From Sequoia sempervirens (lineage: Eukaryota > Streptophyta > Pinopsida > Cupressales > Cupressaceae), in contig VDFB02358134.1 of the NCBI GenBank assembly GCA_007258455.2, positions 211,656,026 through 211,720,025 on the forward strand: a stretch of DNA of 64,000 bases, written 5' to 3'. The notes under the pieces were generated by a model, which had not been told where the DNA came from, did not search any database, and was given only the letters and a program-made list of their open reading frames with translations. A program made the translations under genes and the position numbers. Shown here one piece after another: positions 35,286 to 47,740 of the stretch (position 1 is the first letter of the stretch; each line of letters starts with the position of its first letter).

Positions 35286-35905
35286 TTTGGCAACCTTTGG
35301 GAGTAGTTGAGCCCCATCGTAGATGACATAAGTTCCTAGCATGGTAGTTGCCAAAAGGGTTAGTGTCTATATGTTTTCTCAAGAGAGCATCTTCTTGATC
35401 ATCCTGATATCCAGTCACTTGTTCATCTTCTAGTAGCTCAACACAATACATTTCTTGCTTGGTGATAGAGGTATGCGTGGCTTCAAAATTGATCATGGCT
35501 TCATTGGCTACATGCTCCAAATGTAAAGCTTTAGATTCTATCTCCATTTTCGCACCATGCTTAGTTCTAAGGATCAAATGTGACCAATCCAAGGATAGGT
35601 ATCTTCCCACATTTGAAGTAAATTATTAGGATAGATAGAGGTCAAACATGGAGGGAACATTTATGATTATAGTGTCTTGTGACATAGTGATACTAGGGCA
35701 AGTAAATAGAGTCAAGGGGAGTGCCTTGATGATGCCTATAGTTTCAACGCTATTTCCATCAAGCTGCATCACTCCTTTTCAAGGATTCATAATTGAGTCC
35801 TAAAGCCTCAACTATTTGCTTAGGAATAACTGTGGTGCTAGCATTAGAGTCAATCATGGCATTGTGTAATAATTTCTCCCCTACAATGAGCATTAAGAAG
35901 AAGGG
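35286..35905 (-). pseudogene. E3 protease and linker (degenerate)
   Basis: Protease core near 35905-35790 reads HNAMIDSNASTTVIPKQIVEALGLNY, matching retropepsins with DSNAS where DSGAS or DTGA is usual. The downstream part (35610-35278) is an open stretch RYLSLDWSHLILRTKHGAKM followed by an acidic linker that leads into the extra RNase H. Stops separate the pieces. Confidence 0.7.
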
Positions 35906-36243
35906 TTAAGGTTTTGGCTTATCTCTTACCTCAGTAGGGGCTTTCATTGTGTTTTTTGTAAGAACTTTGGCAGGGGATGGTTGATCAACAACCTTTGCTT
36001 TGGGAAATTGCTCCATCGGTGCCAAGCTTACATCTTCCTGTAGAGATTTTTGTAGTAGTGTCTTCTATTCTAGGATGGCTAGAATATCCCACAAAGACAC
36101 ATTAGTGGATGATTTCTTTAATTGTTCCACCACATTGAAAGGTGATGGGTTCAGAGGTTTCTGCTCCTTTTCTCTTGTTACAATAATCTCCTCTTCTCAC
36201 TTAGATATGTGTATATGGATTGGGGAGGAGCCAACGCACTAGT

Positions 36244-37000
36244 AGAAGGCATCTCCTAAGTAGGAACTGATATTTCTGGAAACATGGGGATGATAGGTTG
36301 AGGCAACAACTTCCTGACATCTATCAAATTGTTCTTCTCTTTAATAGTGATGCTATATGTTGCTTTGTACTATGGTTCTTCCTAGAGACTAGATCATCAT
36401 TGAGATGTTGAGATTGATGGCCTTGAGGTAGAAAATGAATGGAAGATCCAATGGGGGTGGATATCAACTTGAATCCTTTTCTAGCTTGTATGGAATCGAG
36501 CATTAAAGTTAACCATGGCTTTGTGTGGGGCCTACTTTATAACCAACAACTGATAATATAGTGATGATCGATCTCCTTCATTTGAAAATATTTGATAGAA
36601 AGGCTCACCGAGCTCATCCTTGGTACTAATAGTATTTTCTTGCAATGTGTTGTACCAATCTAGTGCTTTACCCCTAAAAGAGGCAATAAGCAATCTTAAT
36701 GCCACATTTTGGGCTGTAACCCCATGTACCAGACAAACATCCACAACATCTTGCAAATGTTCAGATAGTGTTCTTGATCCATCTTTGGTAAATTTAGGTA
36801 TATCCTTTAGGGAAAAAATTGGGATAATAGACCAAACGACAGGCACCATTGGTGCAACAAGAGGACTTACGACATCCCATGCCACATAATTTTTGTTAGT
36901 AGCAGGAAACATGGCTAGCGTAAAGGGAGGAGGAAGTGTAATGTTTACTAATTGGGTTGTGGGCTATACTATACCTAATGGTGGTACTAACAAACTAGGA
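36244..37000 (-). pseudogene. E3 gag (degenerate)
   Basis: Open stretch 36912-36532 reads IPKFTKDGSRTLSEHLQDVV, then LRLLIASFRGKALDWYNTLQ and DELGEPFYQIFSNEGDRSS. This is the retrotransposon gag core of Ty3/gypsy elements (EH...LRL..SL.GKAL.WY). No zinc knuckle was found downstream. It lies about 200 bases from the 5' LTR, as expected. Confidence 0.8.
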
Positions 37001-37070
37001 TTATTTGTTGTTTGGGACCTAGTAATAGGCTGATGACTCATACACCCTTCTAAAAATTTAATTCATTTAG

Positions 37071-37093
37071 GCTCGGTCCCATCGGGCATGCCA
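37071..37093 (-). other. E3 primer-site-like sequence
   Basis: The minus strand reads TGGCATGCCCGATGGGACC, about 17 bases inside the 5' LTR. The spacing is longer than usual and the tRNA is not identified. It shares its core with the E2 leader. Confidence 0.5.
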
Positions 37094-37109
37094 GGAAAAA
37101 GAAAAAAAC

Positions 37110-38400
37110 TATTGATGCCAAAAATTGGCAAGGTAATAGCCCTTTGTGGGAAACTTAGTTTATGGGGGACCTATTGTGCTAAACTGATTGACCTCTAGAT
37201 TTTTAAAAAAGCTGGCTTCTTCTGTGAATGGTGTTTTGGAATAGGAAAAGGAAGTAGATATAAAATTAGGAAAAATGAACAATAAACCTATCTTTTGGAT
37301 ATGATCTAAGGGCCTGCTTAGCAATTTACCATGTCCTAGAATAACAAACATTAAGGATAATAGCATGAACAACTCATTCAATGACATAAAATAATAATCA
37401 AGCCCATTTACTAAAAAAAGAGTTGAAAGACATGATCTACCAACACAATTGCATTCAAATTATAGAAGTACGAAAAATAAACCATTCAAACACTAATTGC
37501 ACAACATAAAGTTTATGAATAGCATAAGAAATAGAGAGGTCGAACAATGGCATAGTCTGCGAGTCTTGCAATAATTAAAATAATACAAAGGCCTAGTCTC
37601 TCCAACAACCCTGTAATTCTAAAACTAGCAAAAAACATATGATCTTCAAACTTGTAACCTAAAATATTGGAACCTTTGGAATTGTAAAATCATGGAATTG
37701 GGAACCTAGAACTGAAGCAAAGAGTGACATTTATAGCGACCCTTCACCACTTGGTGAGTAGCAACCGAAAAGATCCAAAATCTAAGCAATGATGCTAAGA
37801 CAATGATCACCCTTGGTTGTTGTAATTGAAAAGATTCAAGACATAGCATTTTCCCACCCTCCATTTAGGTGCATCCCCTGTGAATGATGCCAGTGGTCTA
37901 GAAGAGCCTCAAATAGACAAGTGTTGCCATTTGGGATAGGTAGTTAGAACACACAACAAAATCCCTCAACTTTTATAGTCCTCTTCATACCCTACATTGA
38001 AGAAGTGTGCGCTGAAGAGGCGCATGGAAGCATTTCACTACCTGTAGTCGATATTTTATTCCTTTGTTGAAAGCTTGCACAAAGAAGACACATAGCAAAA
38101 TACTTACTACAGACCTTGATGGTGGGGCCCACCAAATCCTTATGTGAATGCGAGCTATGTGGCATGCAAGTGGGGTTTGATGAGGAAGTGATCAAAATAA
38201 CCCATGGTGATAATATGTGGGAGCATTTTAGAGGTTGATAGAAGAGAAAAGAGAAAACTCATTTGGAGAGCAGTAAGCGAATACGTGGCAGAAGTCGTAG
38301 AAATAACCAAAAAGGGGCCAATAAAAATTGTTGAAGGCATGGGACTGTGCATAGCCAAAAATAAAAGCCCAAAGGGAGCATGGTGAATTTCAAATTCACA
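37110..38400 (-). repeat. E3 5' LTR, 1291 bp
   Basis: Homologous to 12160-13482. The outer end contains an inverted repeat GTGAATTT C AAATTCAC (38383-38399) immediately before the terminal A at 38400. A minus-strand TATA box (CTATAAATGTC) lies at 37726-37736. Followed by ATGAC, the target duplication. Confidence 0.9.
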
Positions 38401-39119
38401 ATGACCTAGGTCATAGAACACCACTCTTCTCCAATTATCATTCAAGAATGCCATAGGATTCCAAATTGGATTGACTATCAACATAAAGGTGAGTTAATTC
38501 TCAACAAGGAAGACCTAGGGGAGGATCTTTGGCATTAGAAGGGTTCACCACTAAACAAAATCTTGGAAAAGATGACTTAACATTCAACTCACAAAACCTA
38601 GCAATGCAAGCCAAATGATGGATGCAAATGATAAAATTAAGTAATAGCAAGCTAGGATGTATGTACCTGGGAAGTCTGGAAAATTGATAAGGATTCCATA
38701 AATGTAAAAATGCTATCAAAATATATTAAGGAGGACTAAGATTCACTTACTGTTGTCTTAGTCCCATTGTTATTTTTTAGGGAAAATGTAGAATCTTCAG
38801 ATGTCGAAACAAAATTTGAAAGAATCTCTGCAAAATACCCTTGGGAGGACTAAGATGCCCTTACTGCTGACTTAGTCCCATCTTGAATTTTTTAAATCTC
38901 TAAGTGTGATGTTGAGGCTCAAGGTTTTCACTTCCTTCTTCTCAAATCTTAGGTCCTGAAACTTTCAGATCTGGCCTATAGGTGACTTTCTGTGAATATG
39001 ACAACTTTGCAATGCAACTTTGTAACTTTGCAACTTTGAACTTCAAATGATATTCAAGTCTTCAACCTAAATCTGCAAACACAAACATGCCATAACTAGA
39101 TCACTAGCATACACCATCA
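38401..39119 (-). repeat. S1 solo LTR, right 719 bp (includes one ATGAC copy)
   Basis: Continues the LTR begun at 12130 and matches 52816-53515 for most of its length. It extends about 32 bases further to CA at 39119 (minus-strand start TGATGGTGTATGC). AAGAT at 39120-39124 equals AAGAT at 12125-12129. With no internal region left, this is a solo LTR formed before E3 inserted. Confidence 0.85.
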
Positions 39120-39124
39120 AAGAT

Positions 39125-39168
39125 AGAAAAAGAAAGAAAAGAAAGAAAATAAAGAAAAAGAAAAATAC
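39125..39168. repeat. Purine-rich simple sequence
   Basis: A run of GAAA and GAAAA units directly after the S1 target duplication. Confidence 0.8.
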
Positions 39169-39269
39169 TATGGATCAAGCTTCAACTAGCCATCCAATGC
39201 GTTGTGGATTAGGTCTAGGTTGTTTTTCCAAAAAGGTTTACAAGTGGAATGTGTTTTCCACTATGCAAA

Positions 39270-39580
39270 CAAAATGCATGCTCACAAGGGCTAGTGAAGC
39301 TAGTTGTTCACTACGTGTACCCCAAGAGATCCATATCAAAGTCAAACCCCCATGACTATGATAAGGACAAAGATAAAATGCACGCTCACAAGGGCTATTG
39401 AAGCTAGTTGTTCACTAGGTGAGCCCCACAGAACCATATCAAAGTCATACCTCCATGGCTAAGTTAATAAGGTATAAAAATGCATGCTCACAAGGGATAG
39501 TGAAGCTAGTTGTTCACTAGGTGAGCCTCGAGGAACCATATCAAACCCATACCTCCATGACTTTAATAAGGTACAAAAAT
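39270..39580. repeat. Tandem repeat, about 105 bp x 3
   Basis: Three units starting near 39270, 39376 and 39478. Each has AATGCATGCTCACAAGGG, TGAAGCTAGTTGTTCACTA and ACCATATCAAA followed by CCATGACT. Unit lengths are about 106 and 102. Confidence 0.85.
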
Positions 39581-40140
39581 GTAATACAACAAGAAAGAGG
39601 GATGTTTGAAGGGATTTTTCTTAGTTTGTGTGAGGTCTTAATCTTAGGGAACATTGTTCTTAATGTGTCCAAGAGAGGGCCAATCAAAGGATAAAAGATT
39701 CGCAACATAGGGAATGTAGTGTGTCTAATCACCACTAAGAGTAATGTAATATATTGAGATAGATCAAGCTCTTGAACAAAATTACTCCCAATGTCACCAT
39801 AAAGAGAAAAACATGTCGCATGAAGTAATAAAATCACATCAAGGAACATGGAAATAAATGCAAATAAAATCATGCCAAAATAATTCCAATATAATGCCAA
39901 TGTATTCCCCCACTTTAAAGAAATTGTTGAACACCATGTTTTGAGCAATTACTTTAAAGTGGCCAAAACATGAAAAAGGAAAAGAGAGTTGCCCCCCAAA
40001 ACCACATAAGGGATCTATGGATTGAGGGTCAGTATGTTTTTGCTAAAATGATACTAGAGAGCTCAAAAATTTCATCATTCCCTTAATACACATAGAACTA
40101 GAATAATAACACAAAGAGAGTGACAAAAAATGAATATCCT
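39581..40140. other. No gene seen
   Basis: AT-rich. Contains a small inverted repeat, CACTTTAAAG (about 39910) against CTTTAAAGTG (about 39953), with AATTG/CAATT inside it. Confidence 0.4.
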
Positions 40141-40325
40141 TTTGGCTCAACATGGAAGAGACATAGGGTGTATTGGCACCTTGCATCATCCCCAAAAGGA
40201 AAACAAAAGACAAAAATGAAAGCAAAAGAAAAGATAATGAAAAATATTTTGGGTCAACATGGAAGAGACATAGGGTGTCTCAACGCATTGCATCATCCCC
40301 AAAAGGAAAATACAATACAAAAATG
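40141..40325. repeat. Tandem repeat, about 108 bp x 2 (second copy partial)
   Basis: The words TCAACATGGAAGAGACATAG and GCATCATCCCCAAAAGG recur at about 40145 and 40253 with A-rich sequence after each. Confidence 0.8.
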
Positions 40326-41197
40326 GAGAGATAAAAGAAAATAAAAGGTAAAGACTAAAGAAAAGGAAAAAATATTACAACATATATAAGAATGTAGGTA
40401 CAAATAGAGGATTGCATATAGAGAGGAAACATTAAACAATATGAGGGATCACATTACACACATGCAATCAACCAAAAATAAAGAAAAAAGATTAGTAAAG
40501 CACATGTGAGTCAACCGTCCAATAGGTCATTCACATCTGAGTCTTGTTCAGTATATACGAAATTCAGATCACTAGCGAGAGATACAACGCCAAGTGTTGT
40601 ACTAGGAGAATCACTAGGCTCAACACATGGTGAAACCATTAGTTTAAGAGGATCATAGCGATTGTTATCACTAAACTCATAGAAGAGGAAAATAACAAAT
40701 TCAAATCATTATGCACATCCTCATCAATTTTAGTAGTTTCTTCTTTGTCATCCAAGTTCAACAGGATAGGAGGATGAATGATAATATCCATAGAAGGTGC
40801 TGGTCCTTATTGTGTTGGAGACATATGAGCCATTGGTTCTAGTAATGGAGGAGACTCATTGTTTATTTCTTCTATCACATTATGATTTTTATTTTCTATC
40901 TTGTTATCTTTATTCATCTTTCCAGTAATAGCATGACGTCTATGCATATTCTCTCTAGCATTTATGTTTCATTTATTATGGTTTTCAAGTTATGTTTTTG
41001 TAGGAATAGGTTTGTCAACCATAGGTTAATTTTTCTTCTTGTGAGGGAAGAAAAAAAGAAACCATGGAAGGTTGTTCAACTACTCTCTCTTTGGATTTAT
41101 AAATTTTCTTACGAGGGGGATTATGACATTTTTGGTTCTCTCTTGGCCTTTTGTAGGAAATAGGAAAAGGATTTTTTAATAGATGGGTCTTGGTTAG
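40326..41197. other. Left flank of E5, unresolved
   Basis: No recognised protein. A 76-codon minus frame (41245-41015) crosses into the E5 LTR and is not supported. The last five bases (GTTAG, 41193-41197) are part of the E5 target duplication. Confidence 0.4.
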
Positions 41198-42311
41198 CGT
41201 AGACATGAAAAATTGCCACCATGCATTTAAGTAATTCATATTCATCCATTCATCAAATAAATCAAGTTCATTAAATTCAATCTCTAAAGTCCTCCATTTA
41301 AATTAAATAAATTCATCTTTAGTACTAACATCATCCTCTTTGATTAAATAAATCAAATCTCTATTTAATCAAGTCTTTATCATTTTCCATCTCCTTTTGA
41401 TTTAGTTTAATCCTTAAATCTAATTAAAATGGGTCAAATCACCTAATCTTCAATTAAGTTAACCAAATAATGATTAATACTAATCTAATGCAAGTCCCAT
41501 CCTCTAGATTTTCCCACTTGCACAAATAAATCATTTAATTGATTTAATAAAACTTCTAATTTCTATAAACATAGCATAATAGAGAATATTCTCTCAAATT
41601 TGAATTCAAAATCCAAGTGGACTTTTTCCTTCCAACAAGGAATTTACTCCACCTAAAAAGTCTTTTTTCCTTGAGCCAAGTGGCATTCAATGCATGTTCT
41701 TTCCCTCTTACATGTCATTTCAATAAATTCAAATTTAAAATATAGGAATTTATTGACACATTCTTCAAAACTTGCACATCCTCCATCCATTCACATGTTA
41801 ACAAGTGGCATCTTTCCATTTTTTGATTCTTAGTCCCACATTGCTCCATTTTTGACATCTCTTCAACTTGACATTATATAAATAAGAGGTCTTATTCCTC
41901 ATTTGGTTATCCACAACTTGAGTAAACTTAATATACTCAACTTCATAGCAATTTTTATCCAATTTCATCCAATCTTAGCTAGGTTATGTATATTTTTTAT
42001 CTTGAAGCACATTGGAGGTCTTCATCAAGTGGATCACTCTTCACCATAAATCATATTCATCACATCATTGGAGTTGGGAAAGTGCCAATTTTCACATGAA
42101 ATTGGCACCAACTCCCTCAAGAGATTAAGAGTTTGCTTTGTTTTAGAATAGGATTTGATATCTTTGTTTTAAGTTTGTTGTGTTCTTCATTTCATTTATT
42201 TTCTTTTGCATTCAAAAGGATTTCTTGAGGAATCATGGTTCTAATCTTGCATTTGATTTAATCTATTTATTTTTTTGTTGTGTTTGTGCAAGTTGGAAAT
42301 CTTGGTTCATA
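41198..42311 (+). repeat. E5 5' LTR, 1114 bp
   Basis: Starts CGTAGACATG (TG decayed to CG) and ends TTCATA (CA decayed to TA). TATA box TATATAAATA at 41875-41884. It has about 150 bases near 41600-41750 that the 3' copy lacks. No convincing primer site follows. Confidence 0.85.
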
Positions 42312-45040
42312 GTTATTCAAAACACAAGAACATGGAATATAAACTTGATCTATACATCGTAAGTGGTATAGACCAACCAAATTATCAAATCCTTGAAATG
42401 CAAATTGATTTTCAAAACTCACATTTATACAATCCATACATGGGATCATTATCTCCTACAAACCTTAATGGTACAACAAATATGAGTAGACTCAATCTAA
42501 ATTTTGAAACACCTTTTCCAATGGAAGATTTAAATCCATGTCCAAACTTACAAATCTATCAACAAAATAATCAATGAATGATTCTTCAACAAAACAACAT
42601 TATCCCACCAAATCCATACATGCCAAGTGAGAATATACAAAATACAACTATACCAAACATGAACATTTCAAATCCACACTTGGTAAAATTTTGGATAGAT
42701 ATGTTTGCAAAGCGCACGAATGTTGTTTAGAATCCATCACACCCATATGTCCCCCTCACCTTTCATAATCCTAGTGACCCATCATCATCATTTCACCCAA
42801 CCCCTCAAACCTCTCTCCCTATGATCTCACAAGGAGAAGGTGACCTATTTGGACGAGGGGGAATTTTTGATCAAACATCATCATTTCCCCAAGGGAGAAT
42901 TCCAGTCACTTTCCCACCAATCCCACCCTTTCCATTAACATCCATATCACCTCTTGGTTTGGGGCTACCTTCGCTACCATCACTAATCCAAAACATCCCC
43001 ACAACCATCTATCAAGGCATCATACCAAATCCCCCCCTTGCCATCAATATCAAAACAACAAATGGCAACCAACACATCATATATCATCCCTAAAATCATG
43101 GTATCTTAAGGACCAACCATATCAATCGCACCATCCACCACTCAAATCCCAATCATCAATATGATGGTACCTCTTATCACCAAAACAAGCACTATTCTGA
43201 AACCACCTCTGCCACCACCCAAACCAAACACATCAAAGCAATACAACATTGTGTTGCAAGCCACTCAATACGCTACTTATCAAAAGCCACTCCAACAAAA
43301 CCAAAATTGACAAGTTGCACAACTAGCTACTTAGCAGGTTGCACAAGTTTCCCAAGCCACACTTCAAGCCCAACAAGCACAAGTCCAGGCTCAAGCACAA
43401 GCTCAAGCCCAATACCAAGCCCAACAAGCAAATTTTGTTCAAAATCCCAAAAAAATGTTAATGACTCCATATATCGATCCAAGTCAATGATCGCATGATC
43501 AAGACCTATCCATCAATGAACAAATGGAAGATGTTTCTACCTCATCCAAAGATAAAATCAACATACAACAAGAGTCACTTTTTGATCATGATAAGAATCC
43601 CTCGACAATATCCAACAATGATATATTTCAAGGAGTGTTAACATTATTTGATCCTGTAATCAACAATCCATCAGCCAATGATCATGTTGAAAATGTCTCT
43701 ACATCACCTAATGAGTTAGAGGACATATCTCAAAAATTTATTCTAAAGCATGATCAACATCTCTCACCAAAGTCTAGCAATGGTCCTTTCAAAGACATAT
43801 TGACATCCTTCGACCTCATGATTGCTGATATTGAAGGAATCTTCAACTCAACACTTAATTCAAATTCACTCAAAGATCAAGAGGATATTAAGCCACTTCT
43901 TATGCCTAATGTGGATATCCAAGAACCCTTTGTAAGCAATCCATCCATTGAAATTGACCCATGTCAAAAACTTGATCCAAAGCATGTCAAAAGCAATCCA
44001 AAAATTAATCAAGATCAAGAATTCATATCTCCAAGATATTACAATGATCTAATGGATACTCTCCTATCTATACAAGATGATCATATCCACATAGCATTTA
44101 ATCCTCCATCTACCCATGAGATTATTTCTATGGATGGACACATAGATGATCTTCATTCAGAACATGATTCCTTTACTCCTGATATTATTACACAAAAGAG
44201 CGGGTTATTGATTCTTATAGTCAAACTAAGTTTTCAACATCAAGATCAGATATGTCCCAAATTCAGACTGAGGAAATCATGTATAAAGATACTAACATTA
44301 TCCACTCAAGGAAATAGGTTAGAAAAAATAGGATATTTTGAAGTCAGTAGAGCCAAAAATCCCAATAACATCATCTGTAGTGGTCATTTATTAGAGAATG
44401 AAAGAGCTCTCAAAATAGGAAAAATCAAATCATGAAGGTGCTACTACCAACATATTGAGGGAAACTTTGTCTCAAGCAAGCATCAACATAGGGAGCATGA
44501 AGAATCTTTACGATGAAATTGATGCCAATACTACAAATAGCCACATAATGAATCTTCATCCACCCATCAACCTATCCATGAATGGTGACCAACATCAAAA
44601 GAAAGATTTGAATCAAAGCATAAGTAACGCTATCACAACAGAAGAAGCAAGGAAGTATATGGACAAATCAAATACACATGGGTACCATAAAATACAAAGA
44701 AAGATTATCCCAATCAAACTCCATTAGTCAAAGAAACTATGGGGAAAATAAAAAGGGAAAATCATGCTTCTCAAGCAACATACAAAGTCTATCAAGTTGG
44801 CCCTAATTCCACATACACTTTTGTATCCACCCATCATTGCTCATCTTCCCAAATTTGGAGAGTCAAAAGTTCAAAATTTTCAACCAATCCATCTTCTATC
44901 CTTAAACACACTCCATCGACGCCTCCATGCATGATATCCAATTCTCACATTGACCATGTATTGGTGGCGACCCTTCATCATAAGGATTTAGAAGGCACTC
45001 TATTGCGATGTGCACATAGAGACAGAGTTAACTAGAGTAT
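42312..45040 (+). pseudogene. E5 degenerate ORF region (Q/N/P/S-rich)
   Basis: Coding-like stretches in shifting frames, rich in Asn, Pro, Ser and Gln. A Gln-Ala repeat segment (QAQVQAQAQAQAQ, about 43370-43420) leads in frame through one TGA into a 303-codon stretch (43524-44435) of acidic, Ser/Asn-rich sequence. Near 42510-43090 is a Pro-rich part (PPIPPFPLTSISPLGLGLPS). I recognise no domain. Position between 5' LTR and the non-coding hairpin region parallels the Pro/Ser-rich ORF of E2. Stops and frameshifts are numerous. Confidence 0.45.
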
Positions 45041-45270
45041 CAATAAAGCAGATCATGAATCTCGAAAGTTGCATTCAAGTGCATGTCTCTTGGAAAAGGA
45101 TCTTCTTCAAATGGGATATTGATGACACATTATGATAGAAGCGTCTACATCAACACTACAAGGTGATTCAGAATGAGCTTAAAATATTTCAAAAAAACCA
45201 AAAAAATATAAAAATATTAAAAATCCAAAAAAATTAAAAAAGGATTGAAAACAATAAAGAAAAAAATCGT

Positions 45271-45343
45271 CCTCTAGTGAAAACCACTATGGTGGCACTT
45301 TGGGTAGGATACATGATGAAAACCTGGAAAATAGGCATCATGT
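45271..45343 (+). other. Conserved bulged hairpins, E5 copies 1 and 2
   Basis: Copy 1: outer arms AGTG (45276-45279) and CACT (45296-45299), bulge AAAA, inner arms CCAC and GTGG, loop TATG. Copy 2: outer arms ACATGATG (45311-45318) and CATCATGT (45336-45343), bulge AAAA, inner arms CCTG and TAGG, loop GAAAA. Same architecture as 27721-27793 with different stem bases. Confidence 0.75.
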
Positions 45344-47726
45344 GTAGAATCGAGCATCTTTGAGTACTAGTTCAGGTGGAAGCATCTTATCCCATCCATA
45401 ATAAATCCAACATTCCATCCATCTCATCCATAATAAATTCATTCATCCATGAACCATTTATCCAATCCATCTTTATCCATTTGCATCCATAGTCTAAATT
45501 ATCTTAACCTTGATGAAATTTTGGTGCACACTTTACACTTGCTTATGGTAGACATCTTGACATGGGTAATTTTCATTGATCCTATCCTACCCAAAATTAT
45601 TTGAGCCATGAAGCATTATCCAAATGAACATCATCTATTTGAACACTTTACATTATTGCAGGATAATCCATATCCCTCCATCCATACACTTGTCCAAGCA
45701 TCCATCCATGCCATTCCAAACATTGGTAGACATTGGGGGCAGATATTTGCATATTGCTTTGGGAATAAATCTTGATCGATATATTTCAACTTATGTGGTG
45801 ATCCGAACATTGGAAAACATGAAATCAAATCGGTCAAACCACTTGTGAGCAAAAGATCAGAATCACTAGCCCATGGCATATTTTGACGAGAAGAAATTTC
45901 TTATCAATCTTCATCTTTCATCAAACATGAATCCAAACAATCACTATCAGTCACATCTAATACATGCTTCAACATCACATAAAATCATCCAAAACAGCTT
46001 TTGTTCCAAACCAAGCTTCATCAATCTTGATCAAATCAAATCCAATCAATCCATCATCATCTTGGGATATCCATCCTAATCTTTGTCTTTCTTAACACTA
46101 TCCTTGCATTATTGTGTATCCTCAACAATGTTATCATCATCAATCCTGCATCATCTTGGTATATCCATCCTAAATTCTCGTGTTGCTTAACACTTATATC
46201 CTTGCATTGTTTTGTATCCTCAATGATGCTATCATCATCAATCCATCAATCTGATTAATCAACCTTAGTTTGGTTTTCAACAAAATCGCAAAATAAAGCA
46301 TTGATATCAACACACACATCCATATCCAAAACATCAAAATCATGTGAAAAAAATCCCAAAACAAATCAAAAACTTGGTCATCCGAACTACATCATCTCTG
46401 AGCTTAAACGTAGGAAAGGTTAATCTTTGATCAGCCCTCGAGACACAAAAAAAAAAAAACATTCATAAAATCTCAGAAAACCCAAAATATTCAAAAATTC
46501 AAAAATAAAAACATTTGTAAAATCTTGAAAATACCAAAATCAACCTCAAAACATTTTCAAAATACCAAAAAACATTGAAATATTCTATAAAATACAAAAC
46601 CATCCATCCCATCTCGTTTTCACCCTCAATAATCAATCATCCATAATAAATCAATCATCACACTCACACTTTGGCAAAAAAAATAGAAATAAGTGGAATA
46701 ATCAGCAAAAGAAAGCTTCAAACATAAAATCAAAAGCAAACAACAAAATGTTAAATGAAAAATCAAAATCCTGATCATTTTGAAACATGGCAGTCAACCT
46801 TATATCAAAAGCCTATCAAAAAACCTATCAACCCATCATCATCCTATAGAATACATGTCCTAAGATATATCATTCCGACAATGGGCATCATTTTGGATAT
46901 CACTTTGGATACTTATCCTAAACAAAACACATCCCCTTGGCTAGCAGTATGAAGATCATTGAATTTTTTGTGCACTTGATCTTTTCTTTTTGATTTATCT
47001 TATTGCGCTCACTCCAATGACCTCTCGATGATGTCTAATCAAAACAATTTAGAGAGAAAGGAATGGGGCATTGATCATTATCTTTTTTCTATTGTGCTTG
47101 TTGGAAATTTTTGTAGTATAACTTGGTGAATACCTTAGCAAAGTTTGTGTATGTCAAGTGTGAAGAAGAATACTCCTATCTATTTTTTGAGTCAAATTCC
47201 ATCGCACTAGGTACAATGCCATCCCAGTTCTTTATACCTTGATGCATCGTATCTATGTGTGTTATCAAACATAAGGTAAGTATCCCTTTTAAAGTCCCAA
47301 TTCCTGATAAGAAAATCATCCATGTCTCATCATCTCTAATAAATTTTGCTTGTTGAATCCTCTTTTCATCACCTTATTTCTTCTTTTTCATGCTAACATC
47401 ATACCAGGATAGTTAATCATCATCACCAATGCATCCATCCTGCATCCATAAATCATTAGCATACACAAATCTCATAATCATAGCATATCACATCATCCAT
47501 CTCATCTGTCTCATTTGCATCATCATCACAACCATCCATACATCCATCTTGAATCTATTTAGCATGATATTTGACCCTGAAATTAAATATTTTCGCTTGA
47601 TCTCTTTAGGGGGCAATGTAGCAGTGTACTTCTTTCCACTAGGGCATCCAAATTTTTTTTTTAAAAAATTGAAGTTTGATTGCAAAAGGTTTATTCTTTG
47701 AACCAACGCAACAAGTACATTGCTTC
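45344..47726 (+). other. E5 non-coding 3' region
   Basis: Low-complexity CATCC, AAAATC and CAAAA-rich DNA. It includes a double stem-loop domain at 46384-46436: CTAC/GTAG, then GGTTAATC against GATCAGCC around TTT. No protein recognised. Confidence 0.5.
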
Positions 47727-47740
47727 AAAGAGGGGAAAAA

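Larger units (their letters stand above)
12160..38400 (-). mobile_element. E3: Ty3/gypsy retrotransposon with extra domains, interrupted by E2
   Basis: Bounded by two similar LTRs (12160-13482 and 37110-38400) and the perfect 5-bp duplication ATGAC (12155-12159, 38401-38405). It sits inside solo LTR S1; the intact homologous LTR at 52816-53515 shows the uninterrupted target (TTTATAACCTAGG). Order on the minus strand: LTR, primer site, gag, protease, extra RNase H, RT, RNase H, integrase, long extra ORF, LTR. An antisense ORF lies between integrase and the extra ORF. E2 (20865-33036) splits pol between RNase H and integrase. Without E2 the element is about 14 kb. Extra RNase H and extra ORFs point to the Tat/Ogre side of plant Ty3/gypsy. 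All genes are degenerate. Confidence 0.9.

Noticed and set aside
39902..39967. Small inverted repeat CACTTTAAAG / CTTTAAAGTG as a microRNA-like hairpin
   Set aside because: Arms are too short and the loop too long for a plant microRNA precursor.
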